Shown here: positions 1 to 10,850 of the stretch, piece by piece
Position numbering within the stretch: the first letter of the stretch is position 1
How the letters are laid out: each line of letters starts with the position of its first letter
Made by a program: the position numbers and the translations under genes
The notes under the pieces: generated by a model
Database searches by the model: none
Told to the model about the DNA's origin: nothing
What the model saw: only the letters and a program-made list of their open reading frames with translations
Source: Mycolicibacterium diernhoferi
Lineage (GTDB): Bacteria > Actinomycetota > Actinomycetes > Mycobacteriales > Mycobacteriaceae
DNA length: 64,000 nucleotides
Assembly: GCF_019456655.1 (NCBI RefSeq)
Contig: NZ_CP080332.1
Coordinates: forward strand, 1,240,001 to 1,304,000
Direction of reading: 5' to 3'

Positions 1-776
1 AGCCCGACCGGTTCGTTGGCCAGCAGCGCCAGATCGCGGCGGGCCTGCGCGGCGATGCGTTCCGGGGAGACCTCGGCGCCTTCGCCGACTATCCGCAGAG
101 TCGACGCGGCGGTGTCGTGCACCAGCGCCATGTGCTCGAGTTCGTGGTCGCGCACGGCCGCCGCGATCGCGTCCCGCAGGGCGGCGTCGCGGTTGTCGGC
201 CCGCGCCTGGTCGACGCGGCGTGCCACCGTCCGTGCGGTCAGCACCAGCACCGTGGTCACGACCCATTCGACGGCCAGCATGGGGACGAGCATCGGAATG
301 CGGATGACCTCCGACCACCCGACGACATCCGACCACCCGACGACCTGCGCACAACCGACCATGTAGGAGGCGGTGATCGCCACTGCCGCCGGAAAGCTGA
401 TCTTCGGCGGGTAGGCGATGGCGCAGGTGACCACGGCGACCCCGGCGATCACCTGCGGTACCGAGTTGGTGTAGAGCAGCTGCGGGTCGGTGCCGAAGAT
501 GGGAATCCCCGCCGCGACGGCCAGCACGTAGCCGAAATCGATGAGCCGGGCCGTCGTCGACCGGGACCTGGTCACCAGCCGGTAGCAGGACCAGCCGGCC
601 AGGAGGCCCAGGGCCACCAGACCGATGTTCGATTCGGGCGTGTTCGGCAGCAAAAGCGCACTGATCGAGGCGACGAACGTGACCGTGTTGAGCAGGATGA
701 CCGAGACGTCCTGGGCGCGCGCGATCACCTGCTGCTCAGACACATGAACCGTTGGGTTGTGGCCGCGCTCGAGCAC
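1..776 (-). CDS. sensor histidine kinase, partial at the window edge (N-terminal part)
   Basis: I read this protein by reverse-complementing the window start. It has about five hydrophobic helices in its first ~150 residues, then a charged linker (AREVD-like, rich in Arg/Asp) and a dimerisation/phosphoacceptor segment LVHDTAASTLRIVG. That HDT..ST arrangement is typical of actinobacterial two-component kinases that lack a periplasmic sensor loop. The ATP-binding domain lies outside the window. Two GTG starts are possible: one at 776, giving an N-terminus MLERGHNPTVHVSEQQ, and one at 743; neither has a convincing ribosome binding site. The sensed signal is unknown. Its cognate response regulator, if linked, would lie to the left of the window. 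Confidence 0.65.
   Translation of the reverse strand, partial: MLERGHNPTVHVSEQQVIARAQDVSVILLNTVTFVASISALLLPNTPESNIGLVALGLLAGWSCYRLVTRSRSTTARLIDFGYVLAVAAGIPIFGTDPQLLYTNSVPQVIAGVAVVTCAIAYPPKISFPAAVAITASYMVGCAQVVGWSDVVGWSEVIRIPMLVPMLAVEWVVTTVLVLTARTVARRVDQARADNRDAALRDAIAAAVRDHELEHMALVHDTAASTLRIVGEGAEVSPERIAAQARRDLALLANEPVG
310..345. repeat. 18-base in-frame tandem duplication inside the kinase gene
   Basis: Two adjacent 18-base units (310-327 and 328-345) differ only at the last base. On the coding strand they encode the repeated hexapeptide VVGWSD / VVGWSE near the end of a membrane helix of the histidine kinase. The length is a multiple of three, so the frame is kept. Confidence 0.85.
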
Positions 777-793
777 AAGTAATTATGTACTCG

Positions 794-827
794 ATGTCCG
801 TGGCAAAGTCAGTCAATTGGCGGACAT
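794..827. promoter_or_regulatory. inverted repeat ATGTCCG-N20-CGGACAT between divergent genes
   Basis: ATGTCCG at 794-800 is mirrored by CGGACAT at 821-827 in the 124-base gap between the leftward kinase gene and the rightward SHOCT gene. The position suits an operator, but the spacer is long and no regulator is identified. Confidence 0.25.
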
Positions 828-900
828 TGCCAGATAGATCACGTGCGCCCGGGCGGTGGCCGTGCTACGGGTCGTCCGGTGACACGAGGGGGAGTGACCG

Positions 901-1722
901 GTGTTGTGGCGTTACGTGAAGGCCCAGAGCATGGTGCTGCTGTGTGGTGGTCTGGTCGGGCCGATCTTTCTGGGGGTCTACTTCGCCACCGGTCAGGACC
1001 CGCTGATGAGGTGGATGTTCTGGACCGGTCTGTTGGTCACGGCCATCGACGTGCTCGCCGCGTTGGCGCTCGCCGGTTACGGAGCCGACGCGCAGGCGAA
1101 GTCCGCGCACCTGGAAGCGCACGGCGTGCTGGGGCTGGCACAGATCCTCGGCATGGCCGAGACGAACACCCGGATCAATGACCGGCCGGTGGTAAAACTC
1201 AGCCTGCGTATATCGGGGCCGGGGCTGGCGACCTTCGACGCCGAGGACCGGGTGATCGCCGACGTGACCCGGCTGGGCGTGTTGACCGCGGGCCGACTTG
1301 CGGTGCTGGTCGATCCCGCGACCGGTCGGTTCCGGATCGATTGGGAACGCAGCAGTTTGATCACCGGGCAGATGCCCGCGACGTTCGCGATCGCCGAGGA
1401 CGACGCGACCTATGACCTGACCGGGCAGGTCGAGCCGCTGATGGAGATCCTGCAGATCCTCAAGGCCAACGGAATCGGCATGACCAGCATGGTCGACCTG
1501 CGGAACAACCCCGTCGCCCGCGGGCAGGTGCAGGCGGTGGTCCGCCGGGCGGCCGCGCAGTGGGCCCAGCATGCGCCGCCGCCGGCCGCGGTCCACCTGC
1601 CGCCGACGTCGGAGGTCAGTACGGCACGGCGACTGCAGGAACTGGAGACGTTACGGGCCACCGGGGCGATCTCGCAGGACGAGTACACGGCGAAGAGGCA
1701 ACAGATCATCGCCGACCTGTAA
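901..1722 (+). CDS. membrane protein with C-terminal SHOCT domain
   Basis: The 273-residue product has two transmembrane helices near the N-terminus (about residues 8-30 and 37-58), a cytosolic beta-rich middle with no motif I recognise, and a C-terminal SHOCT segment (about 242-270: RLQELETLRATGAISQDEY and on). SHOCT is a short oligomerisation domain common in actinobacterial membrane proteins. The GTG start at 901 is chosen because a purine-rich GAGGGGGA lies about 8 bases upstream. The gene diverges from the kinase and is followed on the same strand by the antiporter. Function is unknown. Confidence 0.7.
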   Translation: MLWRYVKAQSMVLLCGGLVGPIFLGVYFATGQDPLMRWMFWTGLLVTAIDVLAALALAGYGADAQAKSAHLEAHGVLGLAQILGMAETNTRINDRPVVKLSLRISGPGLATFDAEDRVIADVTRLGVLTAGRLAVLVDPATGRFRIDWERSSLITGQMPATFAIAEDDATYDLTGQVEPLMEILQILKANGIGMTSMVDLRNNPVARGQVQAVVRRAAAQWAQHAPPPAAVHLPPTSEVSTARRLQELETLRATGAISQDEYTAKRQQIIADL

Positions 1723-1807
1723 ACGAAGCCGCAACGCCGATTTCGCATTCTGGATATCGTGGCCCTGATAACGTCCGACGCATCTGTCTGGGGCCTGGGA
1801 GGATTCG

Positions 1808-3295
1808 GTGACGGATGCTGGGGGGTTCACCGCGGTCCGGCCGCCTTCGCTGCTCGATGCACTGCTTCCGCTGGGCGTGCTCGCCGGTCTGATCGCGGGT
1901 GCGCTGGCACTGTTCGGCCTTGCCGCACTGGACGGGCCGATTCAGGTGGCGCTCGTCCTGTGCTGCGCCGTGGCGGCGCTGATCGCGATGAAGAACGGAC
2001 ATCGCTGGCCCGCGGTTCAGGAGGCCGGCCAAGGTGCCCTGTCCTCGATCACCAGCGCGTTGTTCATCCTGCTCGCGGTGGGTGCGCTGATCGGAACCTG
2101 GAATCTCTCGGGAACCATTCCGACCCTGGTGTACTACGGAATTCAGGTGCTGTCCCCGGGCTTCTTCTATATCGCCGCGGCCGTCATCTGCGGGGTGGTG
2201 GCGCTGTCCATCGGCAGTTCCTGGACCACCGCGGGCACCATCGGGGTGGGTCTGGTGGGGATTGCCGTGATGGTGGGAGTATCCGCACCGATCACCGCGG
2301 GTGCGGTGATCTCCGGCGCCTATCTCGGTGACAAGCTCTCCCCGCTGTCGGAGACCACCATCCTCACCGCTCAGATGGTGAAGGTGGATCTCTACACCCA
2401 TATCCGGAGTCAGGCCTGGACGTCGATACCGGCATTCGTGTTGGCGGCCATTGTGTTTGCGGTACTCGGCGTTGCGGGACCGGCCGTGCACGACGAGGTC
2501 GCCGAGGCCGTCGAACTGGCCAAGCTCGGTGACATCTACTGGATCAACCCATGGAACCTGCTCCCGATGGTATTGCTGGCAGTGTTGTCAATTCGAAAAA
2601 CACCGGCATCGCTTGCCCTTCTGGCTTCATCCTTGTTCGCCGGTGCGCAGGCGGCGATTCTGCAACGCGATGTCATCGCCGAGTTCGTCGTAGGTTTCGG
2701 CGGCAGCAGTGATCCGATAATCGGTGGGGTGCAAGCCACTTGGAAGGCCATGGCCAACGGATTTGCCATGAACTCCGGGATCGGTGAAATCGACCAGTTG
2801 TTGTCACGCGGTGGGATGGACAGCATGCTGCTCACCATCTGGCTGATCATCGCGGCCGTCACCTTCGGCGCGCTGCTGGAGCAGTTCGGCCTACTCGACC
2901 GGATCATCCATCCGCTCATTGCATCCGCAACAACCACCGGCCGGCTCTATCTGTCGGTCTTCGCGACCGGATTCGGCCTCAATATCGTCGCCGGCGACCA
3001 GTACATCGCGCTGGTGCTGCCGAGCCGGATGTACCGGATCGAGTTCGAGCGAAGGCAATTGGCGCCTCAGAACCTGTCCCGCCTCGCGGCGGACAGCGGT
3101 ACCGTCACCTCGGCGCTGATCCCGTGGAACTCGTGTGGCGCGTTCATGAGCGCGGTGCTCGGAGTTTCCACGCTGGCCTACCTGCCTTTTGCGTTGTTCA
3201 ACATCTTCAGTCCGGTCCTCAGTGTGCTCTACGGTTTCACCGGATTCCGGATCCTGAAAACTCAATCCGATGAGGAAGCTGGGGTCGACCAGTGA
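1808..3295 (+). CDS. NhaC-family Na+/H+ antiporter-like transporter
   Basis: This is a 495-residue protein with about eleven hydrophobic helices. The segment GAYLGDKLSPLSETTIL (about residues 175-191) is the hallmark of the NhaC family of secondary antiporters. Family members exchange cytoplasmic Na+ for H+ or, in some branches, amino-acid-derived ions. The GTG start at 1808 is preceded by GGGAGGA. Its stop overlaps the start of the APC antiporter by 4 bases (GTGA), so it is probably the first gene of an operon with that permease and arginine deiminase. The context suggests it supports arginine/ornithine exchange or pH homeostasis; that role is inferred. Confidence 0.8.
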   Translation: MTDAGGFTAVRPPSLLDALLPLGVLAGLIAGALALFGLAALDGPIQVALVLCCAVAALIAMKNGHRWPAVQEAGQGALSSITSALFILLAVGALIGTWNLSGTIPTLVYYGIQVLSPGFFYIAAAVICGVVALSIGSSWTTAGTIGVGLVGIAVMVGVSAPITAGAVISGAYLGDKLSPLSETTILTAQMVKVDLYTHIRSQAWTSIPAFVLAAIVFAVLGVAGPAVHDEVAEAVELAKLGDIYWINPWNLLPMVLLAVLSIRKTPASLALLASSLFAGAQAAILQRDVIAEFVVGFGGSSDPIIGGVQATWKAMANGFAMNSGIGEIDQLLSRGGMDSMLLTIWLIIAAVTFGALLEQFGLLDRIIHPLIASATTTGRLYLSVFATGFGLNIVAGDQYIALVLPSRMYRIEFERRQLAPQNLSRLAADSGTVTSALIPWNSCGAFMSAVLGVSTLAYLPFALFNIFSPVLSVLYGFTGFRILKTQSDEEAGVDQ

Positions 3296-4740
3296 CTGCT
3301 ACCGAGGTGACCACCAGCGATCGTGACAACAAGGTCAGTCTCACCACGCTGACCGCGATGGTCGTCGGCTCGATGATCGGGTCCGGCGTGTTCCTGCTGC
3401 CGCGGCGGTTCGGTGCCGAAGCCGGCGTGGCCGGTGCGCTGATCGCGTGGACCATCGCCGGTGCCGGCATGCTGATGCTGGCCTTCGTCTTCCAGCGCCT
3501 GGCCACCCGCAAGCCCGACCTGGACGCCGGCATCTACGCCTATGCGCGGGCCGGCTTCGGGGACTATGTCGGCTTCAACTCCGCGTTCGGATTCTGGGCG
3601 TCGGCGTGTGCGGGCAACACCTCCTACTGGGTTCTGATCATGGCGACCACCAGTGCGCTGTTCCCCGCTCTCGGTGCCGGGGACACGGTCCTGGCGGTGA
3701 TCTGCTCATCGATCGGGGTGTGGTTGTTCTTCTACCTGATCATTCGCGGCGTCAAGGAGGCGGCGATCATCAACCGGATCGCCACCTTCGCCAAGATCGT
3801 GCCGATCCTGGTGTTCATCGTGATCGCCCTGATCGCCTTCAAGGCCGACGTGTTCGCCGGGAACTTCTGGGGCGGGGACGGAAACTATTCTGCGAGTTCG
3901 TTGTTCGAACAGGCCAAGGGCACCATGCTGATCACGGTGTTCGTGTTCCTGGGTATCGAGGGTGCCAGCGTGTATTCCCGCTTCGCCCGCAAGCGCGAGG
4001 ATGTGGGCAGGGCCACCGTCATCGGTTTCCTGTCCGTGCTCGCGGTCTTCATGCTCGTCACACTGTCCTCCTACGGGGTCATGACCCAGTCCGAACTGGC
4101 CGGCGTCGCCCAGCCGGCTATGGCATCGGTCCTGGAATCCGTTGTCGGCGAATGGGGTTCGGTATTCATCCGGGTCGGTGTGATCCTCTCGGTGTTGGGG
4201 GCCTATCTGGCCTGGACGTTGATGGCCGCCGAGATCCTCTACATTCCGGCGAAAGCCAAGGACATGCCCAAGTTCCTGGCGAAGGAGAATGCCAACGGTG
4301 CTCCGGTTCCGGCGTTGGTGATGGCCGGTGGTCTGGTGCAGTTGCTCCTGATCCTGCTGCTGTTCACTTCCGAGGCGCTGGATTTCATGCTCGACCTGAC
4401 GGCCGCGCTGGCGCTGATCCCGTATCTGCTGGCCGCGGCGTACGCCCTCAAGTTGACCCTCACCCGGGAGACCTACGGGGACCGGCGGTCGCTGGTGCCG
4501 GACATGGTGATCTCCGCGGTGGCCACGATCTACACCCTGTTCTTGGTGTACGCGGCCGGCTGGGACCACCTGCTGCTGTCCTGCATCCTGTACGCCCCCG
4601 GTGCGCTGCTGTACTGGAAAGCACGTCGGGAGAACAACGTTCGAGTGTTCACCCCGGCTGAGGCCGTGCTGTGTGCCGTCATCGTGGCGGGCGCAGTGGC
4701 CGGCGTCATCTTCCTGATCACCGGCGCGATCGCAATCTGA
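3292..4740 (+). CDS. APC-family basic amino acid antiporter (arginine/ornithine type)
   Basis: The 482-residue protein has about twelve transmembrane helices and the APC-superfamily first helix [12 protein letters not shown] (about residues 25-36), the substrate-amine binding loop. Family members of this length (ArcD/YdgI type) exchange external arginine for internal ornithine. It starts at GTG 3292 inside the 3' end of the antiporter gene and is followed 11 bases later by arginine deiminase, which fits a role in delivering arginine to that enzyme. Substrate assignment rests on the neighbour rather than on residues I can read. The symbol arcD would be reasonable but the exact subfamily is unverified. 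Confidence 0.8.
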   Translation: MTATEVTTSDRDNKVSLTTLTAMVVGSMIGSGVFLLPRRFGAEAGVAGALIAWTIAGAGMLMLAFVFQRLATRKPDLDAGIYAYARAGFGDYVGFNSAFGFWASACAGNTSYWVLIMATTSALFPALGAGDTVLAVICSSIGVWLFFYLIIRGVKEAAIINRIATFAKIVPILVFIVIALIAFKADVFAGNFWGGDGNYSASSLFEQAKGTMLITVFVFLGIEGASVYSRFARKREDVGRATVIGFLSVLAVFMLVTLSSYGVMTQSELAGVAQPAMASVLESVVGEWGSVFIRVGVILSVLGAYLAWTLMAAEILYIPAKAKDMPKFLAKENANGAPVPALVMAGGLVQLLLILLLFTSEALDFMLDLTAALALIPYLLAAAYALKLTLTRETYGDRRSLVPDMVISAVATIYTLFLVYAAGWDHLLLSCILYAPGALLYWKARRENNVRVFTPAEAVLCAVIVAGAVAGVIFLITGAIAI

Positions 4741-4751
4741 GAGGACTCGAA

Positions 4752-6002
4752 ATGACCACCCAACCGTCTGCCTCCTACGGGGTGCACTCCGAGGTCGGCA
4801 CGCTGCGCAAGGTGCTGGTCTGCTCGCCGGGGCTGGCCCACGAGCGGCTCACCCCGACGAACTGCGACGACCTCCTGTTCGACGATGTGCTCTGGGTGCA
4901 GAATGCGCGGCGCGACCACTTCGACTTCATGGACAAGATGCGTGACCGCGATGTCGAGGTCGTCGAGTTGCACGAACTGCTGACCCAGACGATGCAGATC
5001 CCCGAGGCCAAGGCCTGGCTGCTGGACCGCAAGATCGTGGCCAACGAGGTCGGTCTCGGGCTCGTCGACGACACCCGGGGCTTCCTGGATTCCCTGGAGG
5101 CGCGCAGGCTCGCCGAACTGCTGATCGGCGGGATGTCCACCCGGGACCTGCCCAGCGATATCCGGTCCGGCTACCGGGCGTTGGCGCGCGAGGACTCCGG
5201 CGTCACCGAGTACCTGATGCCACCACTGCCGAACACGCTCTACACCCGCGACACCACCTGCTGGTTCTACGGCGGCCTGACCCTGAACCCGCTGTACTGG
5301 CCGGCCCGTCACGACGAGACACTGCTGATGAAGGCCATCTACGAATTCCACCCCGACTACGTGGGGTCCACGGTGTGGTGGGGAGATCCGGAGAAGTCCT
5401 GGGGGTTGGCCACCATCGAGGGTGGGGACGTCCTCATCCCGGGTAATGGCGTGGTGCTCATCGGGATGAGTGAACGCACATCGCGCCAGGCCATCACCCA
5501 GGTGGCCGCCGAACTGTTCGCGCAGGGGGCCGCCGAGAAGGTGATCGTGGCCGGCATGCCGAAACTGCGCGCGGCCATGCACCTGGACACGGTGTTCACC
5601 TTCGCCGACCGGGACGTGGTGACCATCTACCCCGACATCGTGGACAACATCGCCCCGTTCACCCTGCTGCCCAGCGACCGGGACCCCGGGATCGAGGTGG
5701 TCGAGGAGGACAAGCCGTTCACCGAGGTGGTGGCCGCCGCATTGGGCCTGGCGGAGCTGCGGATCGTGGAGACCGGAGGCACCCGGTACGACTCGGAACG
5801 ACAGCAGTGGGACAGCGGCAACAACCTGGTCGCCGTCGAACCCGGCGTCGTGTTCGCCTATGACCGCAACATCCACACCAACTCGCTGCTGCGCAAGGCG
5901 GGGGTCGAGGTGATCACCATCGTGGGCGCCGAACTGGGCCGCGGGCGCGGAGGTGGGCACTGTATGACCTGCCCGATCCTGCGGGACCCGGTCAGCTTCT
6001 AG
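4752..6002 (+). CDS. arcA: arginine deiminase
   Basis: This enzyme hydrolyses L-arginine to citrulline and ammonia in the cytosol, the first step of the arginine deiminase pathway. The 416-residue length is normal for the family. The C-terminus carries GGGHCMTCP with the catalytic cysteine at residue 404. The N-terminal [16 protein letters not shown] and the FTRDT-like motif (LYTRDTTCW, about residue 165) are also characteristic. The ATG at 4752 follows GAGAGGA. It lies 11 bases after the APC antiporter gene, so import and deimination are probably co-transcribed. No ornithine carbamoyltransferase or carbamate kinase is present nearby, so the ATP-yielding half of the pathway is not encoded here. 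Confidence 0.92.
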   Translation: MTTQPSASYGVHSEVGTLRKVLVCSPGLAHERLTPTNCDDLLFDDVLWVQNARRDHFDFMDKMRDRDVEVVELHELLTQTMQIPEAKAWLLDRKIVANEVGLGLVDDTRGFLDSLEARRLAELLIGGMSTRDLPSDIRSGYRALAREDSGVTEYLMPPLPNTLYTRDTTCWFYGGLTLNPLYWPARHDETLLMKAIYEFHPDYVGSTVWWGDPEKSWGLATIEGGDVLIPGNGVVLIGMSERTSRQAITQVAAELFAQGAAEKVIVAGMPKLRAAMHLDTVFTFADRDVVTIYPDIVDNIAPFTLLPSDRDPGIEVVEEDKPFTEVVAAALGLAELRIVETGGTRYDSERQQWDSGNNLVAVEPGVVFAYDRNIHTNSLLRKAGVEVITIVGAELGRGRGGGHCMTCPILRDPVSF

Positions 6003-6017
6003 TTGCGCGGGGATTAC

Positions 6018-6031
6018 TAGAACACGTTTCA
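6018..6031. promoter_or_regulatory. KstR-like operator overlapping the SDR promoter
   Basis: TAGAACACGTTTCA fits the known KstR consensus TnnAACnnGTTnnA exactly. A -10-like TAGCCT at 6041-6046 places the box over the -35 region, as expected for repression. KstR is the TetR-family regulator of sterol catabolism in mycobacteria. Site identity is a consensus match only. Confidence 0.6.
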
Positions 6032-6043
6032 GTTGACTGCTAG

Positions 6044-8131
<2,088 letters not shown>

Positions 8132-8135
<4 letters not shown>

Positions 8136-8992
8136 GAATACACCTCCAGCGTGCAGCATTTGACGGACCCGCCGCCCTTGAGCAGCTCGGACAGGTCCAC
8201 ACCGATGGGCTCGAATCCGGCGGCGCGCAGCTGATCGGCGAAGCCGGTGGCCCCGGCCGGCAGCACCACGTGGCGCCCGTCGGACACCGCGTTGAGGCCG
8301 AGCACGAAGGCGTCCGCGGAGCCGACCTCGATGGCGGTGGGGAACATCTCGCGCAGCACGGCCACCGCGTCCGCGGTGAACGCCGGCGGGTAGTAGGCGA
8401 TGGTGGCGGGTTCATCGCTGAGCACGGTGAGCGCGGTGTCGAGGTGGTAGAAGCGCGGGTCGACGAGTTCCAGGCTGGTGACCGGCAGGCCGGTGAGCTC
8501 GGCGATCTCGTCGTGCGCGCGTCGGTCTGTCCGAAAACCGTGGCCGGCCAACACTGTTGACCCGGCGACCAGTAGATCGCCCTGGCCTTCGTTGTGGTGG
8601 CGGGTGCGCTCGGGGTGCCAGCCCGCCGCCGTCATCCAGGCCGCGTAGGCGTCGGCCTCGGCGGCGCGCTGGGGGAAGGTGAAGTGCGCGAGCACTGCGT
8701 GACCGTCGACGATCAAGCCGCCGTTGGCCGCGTAGACCATGTCCGGTAGCCCGGCGACGGCGTCCACCAGGTCGACGGTGTGGCCCAGGTCGATGTAGGT
8801 CGCGCGCAGCGTCTCCCACTGCCGCAGTGCGAGATCCACATCGACGGGCACGCTGGTGTCCATCCACGGGTTGATGGCGTACTCGACGGCGAAGTGGCGC
8901 GGCGCGGTCATGGCGAAGTGCCGGGCACGTGCCCGGCGAACCGGCCCCCGGGCGCAGGCAGGAGCGGCGGCGGTGAGATCGGAAACCGTCAT
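8132..8992 (-). CDS. ddaH: dimethylargininase (amidinotransferase-fold hydrolase)
   Basis: This is a 286-residue member of the pentein superfamily. Such enzymes hydrolyse the guanidinium group of methylated arginines, or of arginine, to give citrulline. The C-terminal GGGSVKCCTLE holds the nucleophilic cysteine (residue 279 or 280). NPWMDTSVPVD near residue 42 and PRFYHLDTAL near residue 171 fit the family, the latter carrying the catalytic histidine. It is the first gene of a two-gene minus-strand operon with rocD, a common pairing in actinobacteria, and diverges from an Lrp/AsnC regulator. Whether the substrate is dimethylarginine or arginine cannot be read from the sequence. Confidence 0.82.
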
Positions 8993-9037
8993 GACCCTGA
9001 CGGTATTGGCCGGCTACGCTGCAATCAATCGCCGACC

Positions 9038-9066
9038 ATTGCGTCTATGGTGTGTATCTATTGCGT
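9038..9066. promoter_or_regulatory. direct repeat ATTGCGT, 22-base phasing, in the ddaH-lrp divergent promoter
   Basis: ATTGCGT occurs at 9038-9044 and again at 9060-9066, two helical turns apart, in the 119-base gap between the divergent ddaH and Lrp-family genes. Lrp-type octamers often bind such phased sites. This is a candidate only. Confidence 0.3.
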
Positions 9067-9111
9067 GAAAGATCAGAAGTCGACGATCTGTTGTTCAAGG
9101 AGGCCGAATCG

Positions 9112-9552
9112 ATGGACGAAACCGACGAGCGCATCCTGGCCGAGCTGACCGACGATGCCCGGGCCACCTTCGCCGAGATCGGCGAGCGGGTGAACCTGTC
9201 CGCTCCGGCCGTCAAGCGCCGGGTCGACCGCATGGTGGAACGCGGGGTGATCCGCGGGTTCACCGCCGTCGTCGATCGCAATGCGCTGGGCTGGACCACC
9301 GAGGCCTATGTGCAGGTCTACTGCCAGGGCACCATCGCCCCCAGCGCGCTGCGCCAGGCCTGGGTGGACATCCCCGAAGTGGTCAGCGCCGCCACGGTGA
9401 CCGGCACCGCCGACGCCATCCTGCACGTGCTGGCCCGCGATATGCGCCACCTCGAGGACGCGCTGGAACGCATCCGGGCCAGCGCCGACATCGAACGCAG
9501 CGAGAGCATCGTGGTGTTGTCCAACATCATCGAGCGCGGCACTGACCGGTGA
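9112..9552 (+). CDS. Lrp/AsnC-family transcriptional regulator
   Basis: The 146-residue protein has an N-terminal winged helix-turn-helix (MDETDERILAELTDDARATF, then LSAPAVKRRVDRM as recognition helix) and a C-terminal RAM ligand-binding domain. Lrp/AsnC proteins sense amino acids and often control an adjacent divergent operon. The ATG at 9112 is preceded by AAGGAGG with 7 bases between, which rules out longer in-frame starts. The likely target is the divergent ddaH-rocD operon, possibly with arginine or ornithine as effector; this is inferred from position. Confidence 0.85.
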   Translation: MDETDERILAELTDDARATFAEIGERVNLSAPAVKRRVDRMVERGVIRGFTAVVDRNALGWTTEAYVQVYCQGTIAPSALRQAWVDIPEVVSAATVTGTADAILHVLARDMRHLEDALERIRASADIERSESIVVLSNIIERGTDR

Positions 9553-9602
9553 GAATGGGGTAGGCGGGCACAACGCGACGGTCATCGTGTAAGAAGACCC
9601 AC

Positions 9603-10784
9603 GTGACAACTAATGGTGGAATCGTCATTGTCGGTGGTGGGTTGGCTGCAGCCCGGACCGCCGAGCAGTTGCGTCGCGCCGAATACGCCGGATCTATCAC
9701 CATCGTCAGCGACGAGCAGCACCTGCCGTACGACCGGCCGCCGCTGTCCAAGGAAGTCCTGCGCAACCCGGACCACGATGTGGTGCTCAAGCCGCAGGAG
9801 TTCTACGACGAGAACAACATCACGCTGCGCCTGGGAGCGGCGGCGCAGTCGGTGGATCCCGCGGCGAAGGTGCTGACCCTGGCCGATGGCTCGACGCTCG
9901 GGTACGACGAGCTCGTCATCGCGACCGGTCTTGCCCCCAAGCGCATTCCATCCTTCCCGGACCTGGAGGGCATCCGGGTGCTGCGCTCCATCGGGGAGAG
10001 CGCCGAGCTGCGTGAGCACGCCGCGACCGCCCGGCGTGCCGTCATCGTCGGTGCCGGTTTCATCGGCTGTGAGGTGGCCGCCAGCCTGCGCCAACTCGGT
10101 GTCGACGTGGTGATCGTCGAACCGCAGCCGACCCCGCTGGCCTCGGTGCTCGGCGAGCAGATCGGGTCGTTGGTCACCCGCCTGCACCGGGCCGAGGGCG
10201 TGGATGTGCGCTGCGGTGTCGGGGTCGCCTCGGTGGCCGGCACGGACAAGGTCGAGAAGGTCGTGCTCTCCGACGGCACCGAACTGGACGCCGACATCGT
10301 CGTCGTCGGGATCGGTTCGCATCCGGTCACCGGCTGGCTGGAAGGCAGCGGCATCGCGGTGGACAACGGCGTCGTGTGCGATGACGCCGGGCGGACCAAC
10401 GTCGAGCACGTGTGGGCCATCGGTGATGTGGCATCCTGGCGCTCCGAGGTCGGACACCAAGTGCGCGTCGAGCATTGGAGCAACGTCGCCGAGCAGGCGC
10501 GGGTGCTGGTGCCGGCGATCCTGGGGCAGGAGCCGGGCAGCCCGGCGATCTCGGTGCCGTACTTCTGGAGCGATCAGTACGACGTCAAGATCCAGTGCCT
10601 AGGCGAACCGGCCGCCGACGACGTGGTGCACCTCGTGGAGGACGACGGCCGTAAGTTCCTGGCCTACTACGAACGCGACGGTGTCGTCACCGCCGTGGTC
10701 GGTGGCGGGATGCCCGGCAAGGTGATGAAGGCCCGCGGCAAGATCGCCTCGGGCGCCGCCATCACCGACGTCCTGCCCTCTTAG
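9603..10784 (+). CDS. FAD-dependent ferredoxin reductase-like oxidoreductase
   Basis: This is a 393-residue pyridine-nucleotide-disulfide-type flavoprotein. IVIVGGGLAAARTAEQLR (residues 7-24) is the FAD-binding motif, IVGAGFIGCEVAASLR (about 147-162) the NAD(P)H-binding motif, and VWAIGDVASW (about 271-280) the second FAD contact. It resembles the reductases that feed electrons through ferredoxin to cytochrome P450s. It is the apparent counterpart of Rv0688, which lies beside the mycofactocin SDR gene in M. tuberculosis. Here the arginine genes rocD-ddaH-lrp separate the two. The three P450 genes at 19929-23918 have no reductase of their own, so this protein is a candidate partner. Confidence 0.85.
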   Translation: MTTNGGIVIVGGGLAAARTAEQLRRAEYAGSITIVSDEQHLPYDRPPLSKEVLRNPDHDVVLKPQEFYDENNITLRLGAAAQSVDPAAKVLTLADGSTLGYDELVIATGLAPKRIPSFPDLEGIRVLRSIGESAELREHAATARRAVIVGAGFIGCEVAASLRQLGVDVVIVEPQPTPLASVLGEQIGSLVTRLHRAEGVDVRCGVGVASVAGTDKVEKVVLSDGTELDADIVVVGIGSHPVTGWLEGSGIAVDNGVVCDDAGRTNVEHVWAIGDVASWRSEVGHQVRVEHWSNVAEQARVLVPAILGQEPGSPAISVPYFWSDQYDVKIQCLGEPAADDVVHLVEDDGRKFLAYYERDGVVTAVVGGGMPGKVMKARGKIASGAAITDVLPS

Positions 10785-10837
10785 CGATTTCGGCGCGCTG
10801 ACGTTCGCAAAGTGAACGTGAGCGCGCCGAAATCGCT
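10783..10837. terminator. long hairpin between convergent genes, probable bidirectional terminator
   Basis: A 24-base arm (10783-10806) starting AGCGATTTCGGCGCGCT pairs with 10814-10837 with one mismatch across a 7-base loop. It begins within the stop codon of the flavoprotein gene and ends 13 bases before the stop of the convergent VOC gene, so it can serve both. There is no U-tract. The GCGATTTCGGCGCG core looks like a dispersed intergenic element. Confidence 0.6.
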
Positions 10838-10850
10838 AGTGCTGGCCTCC

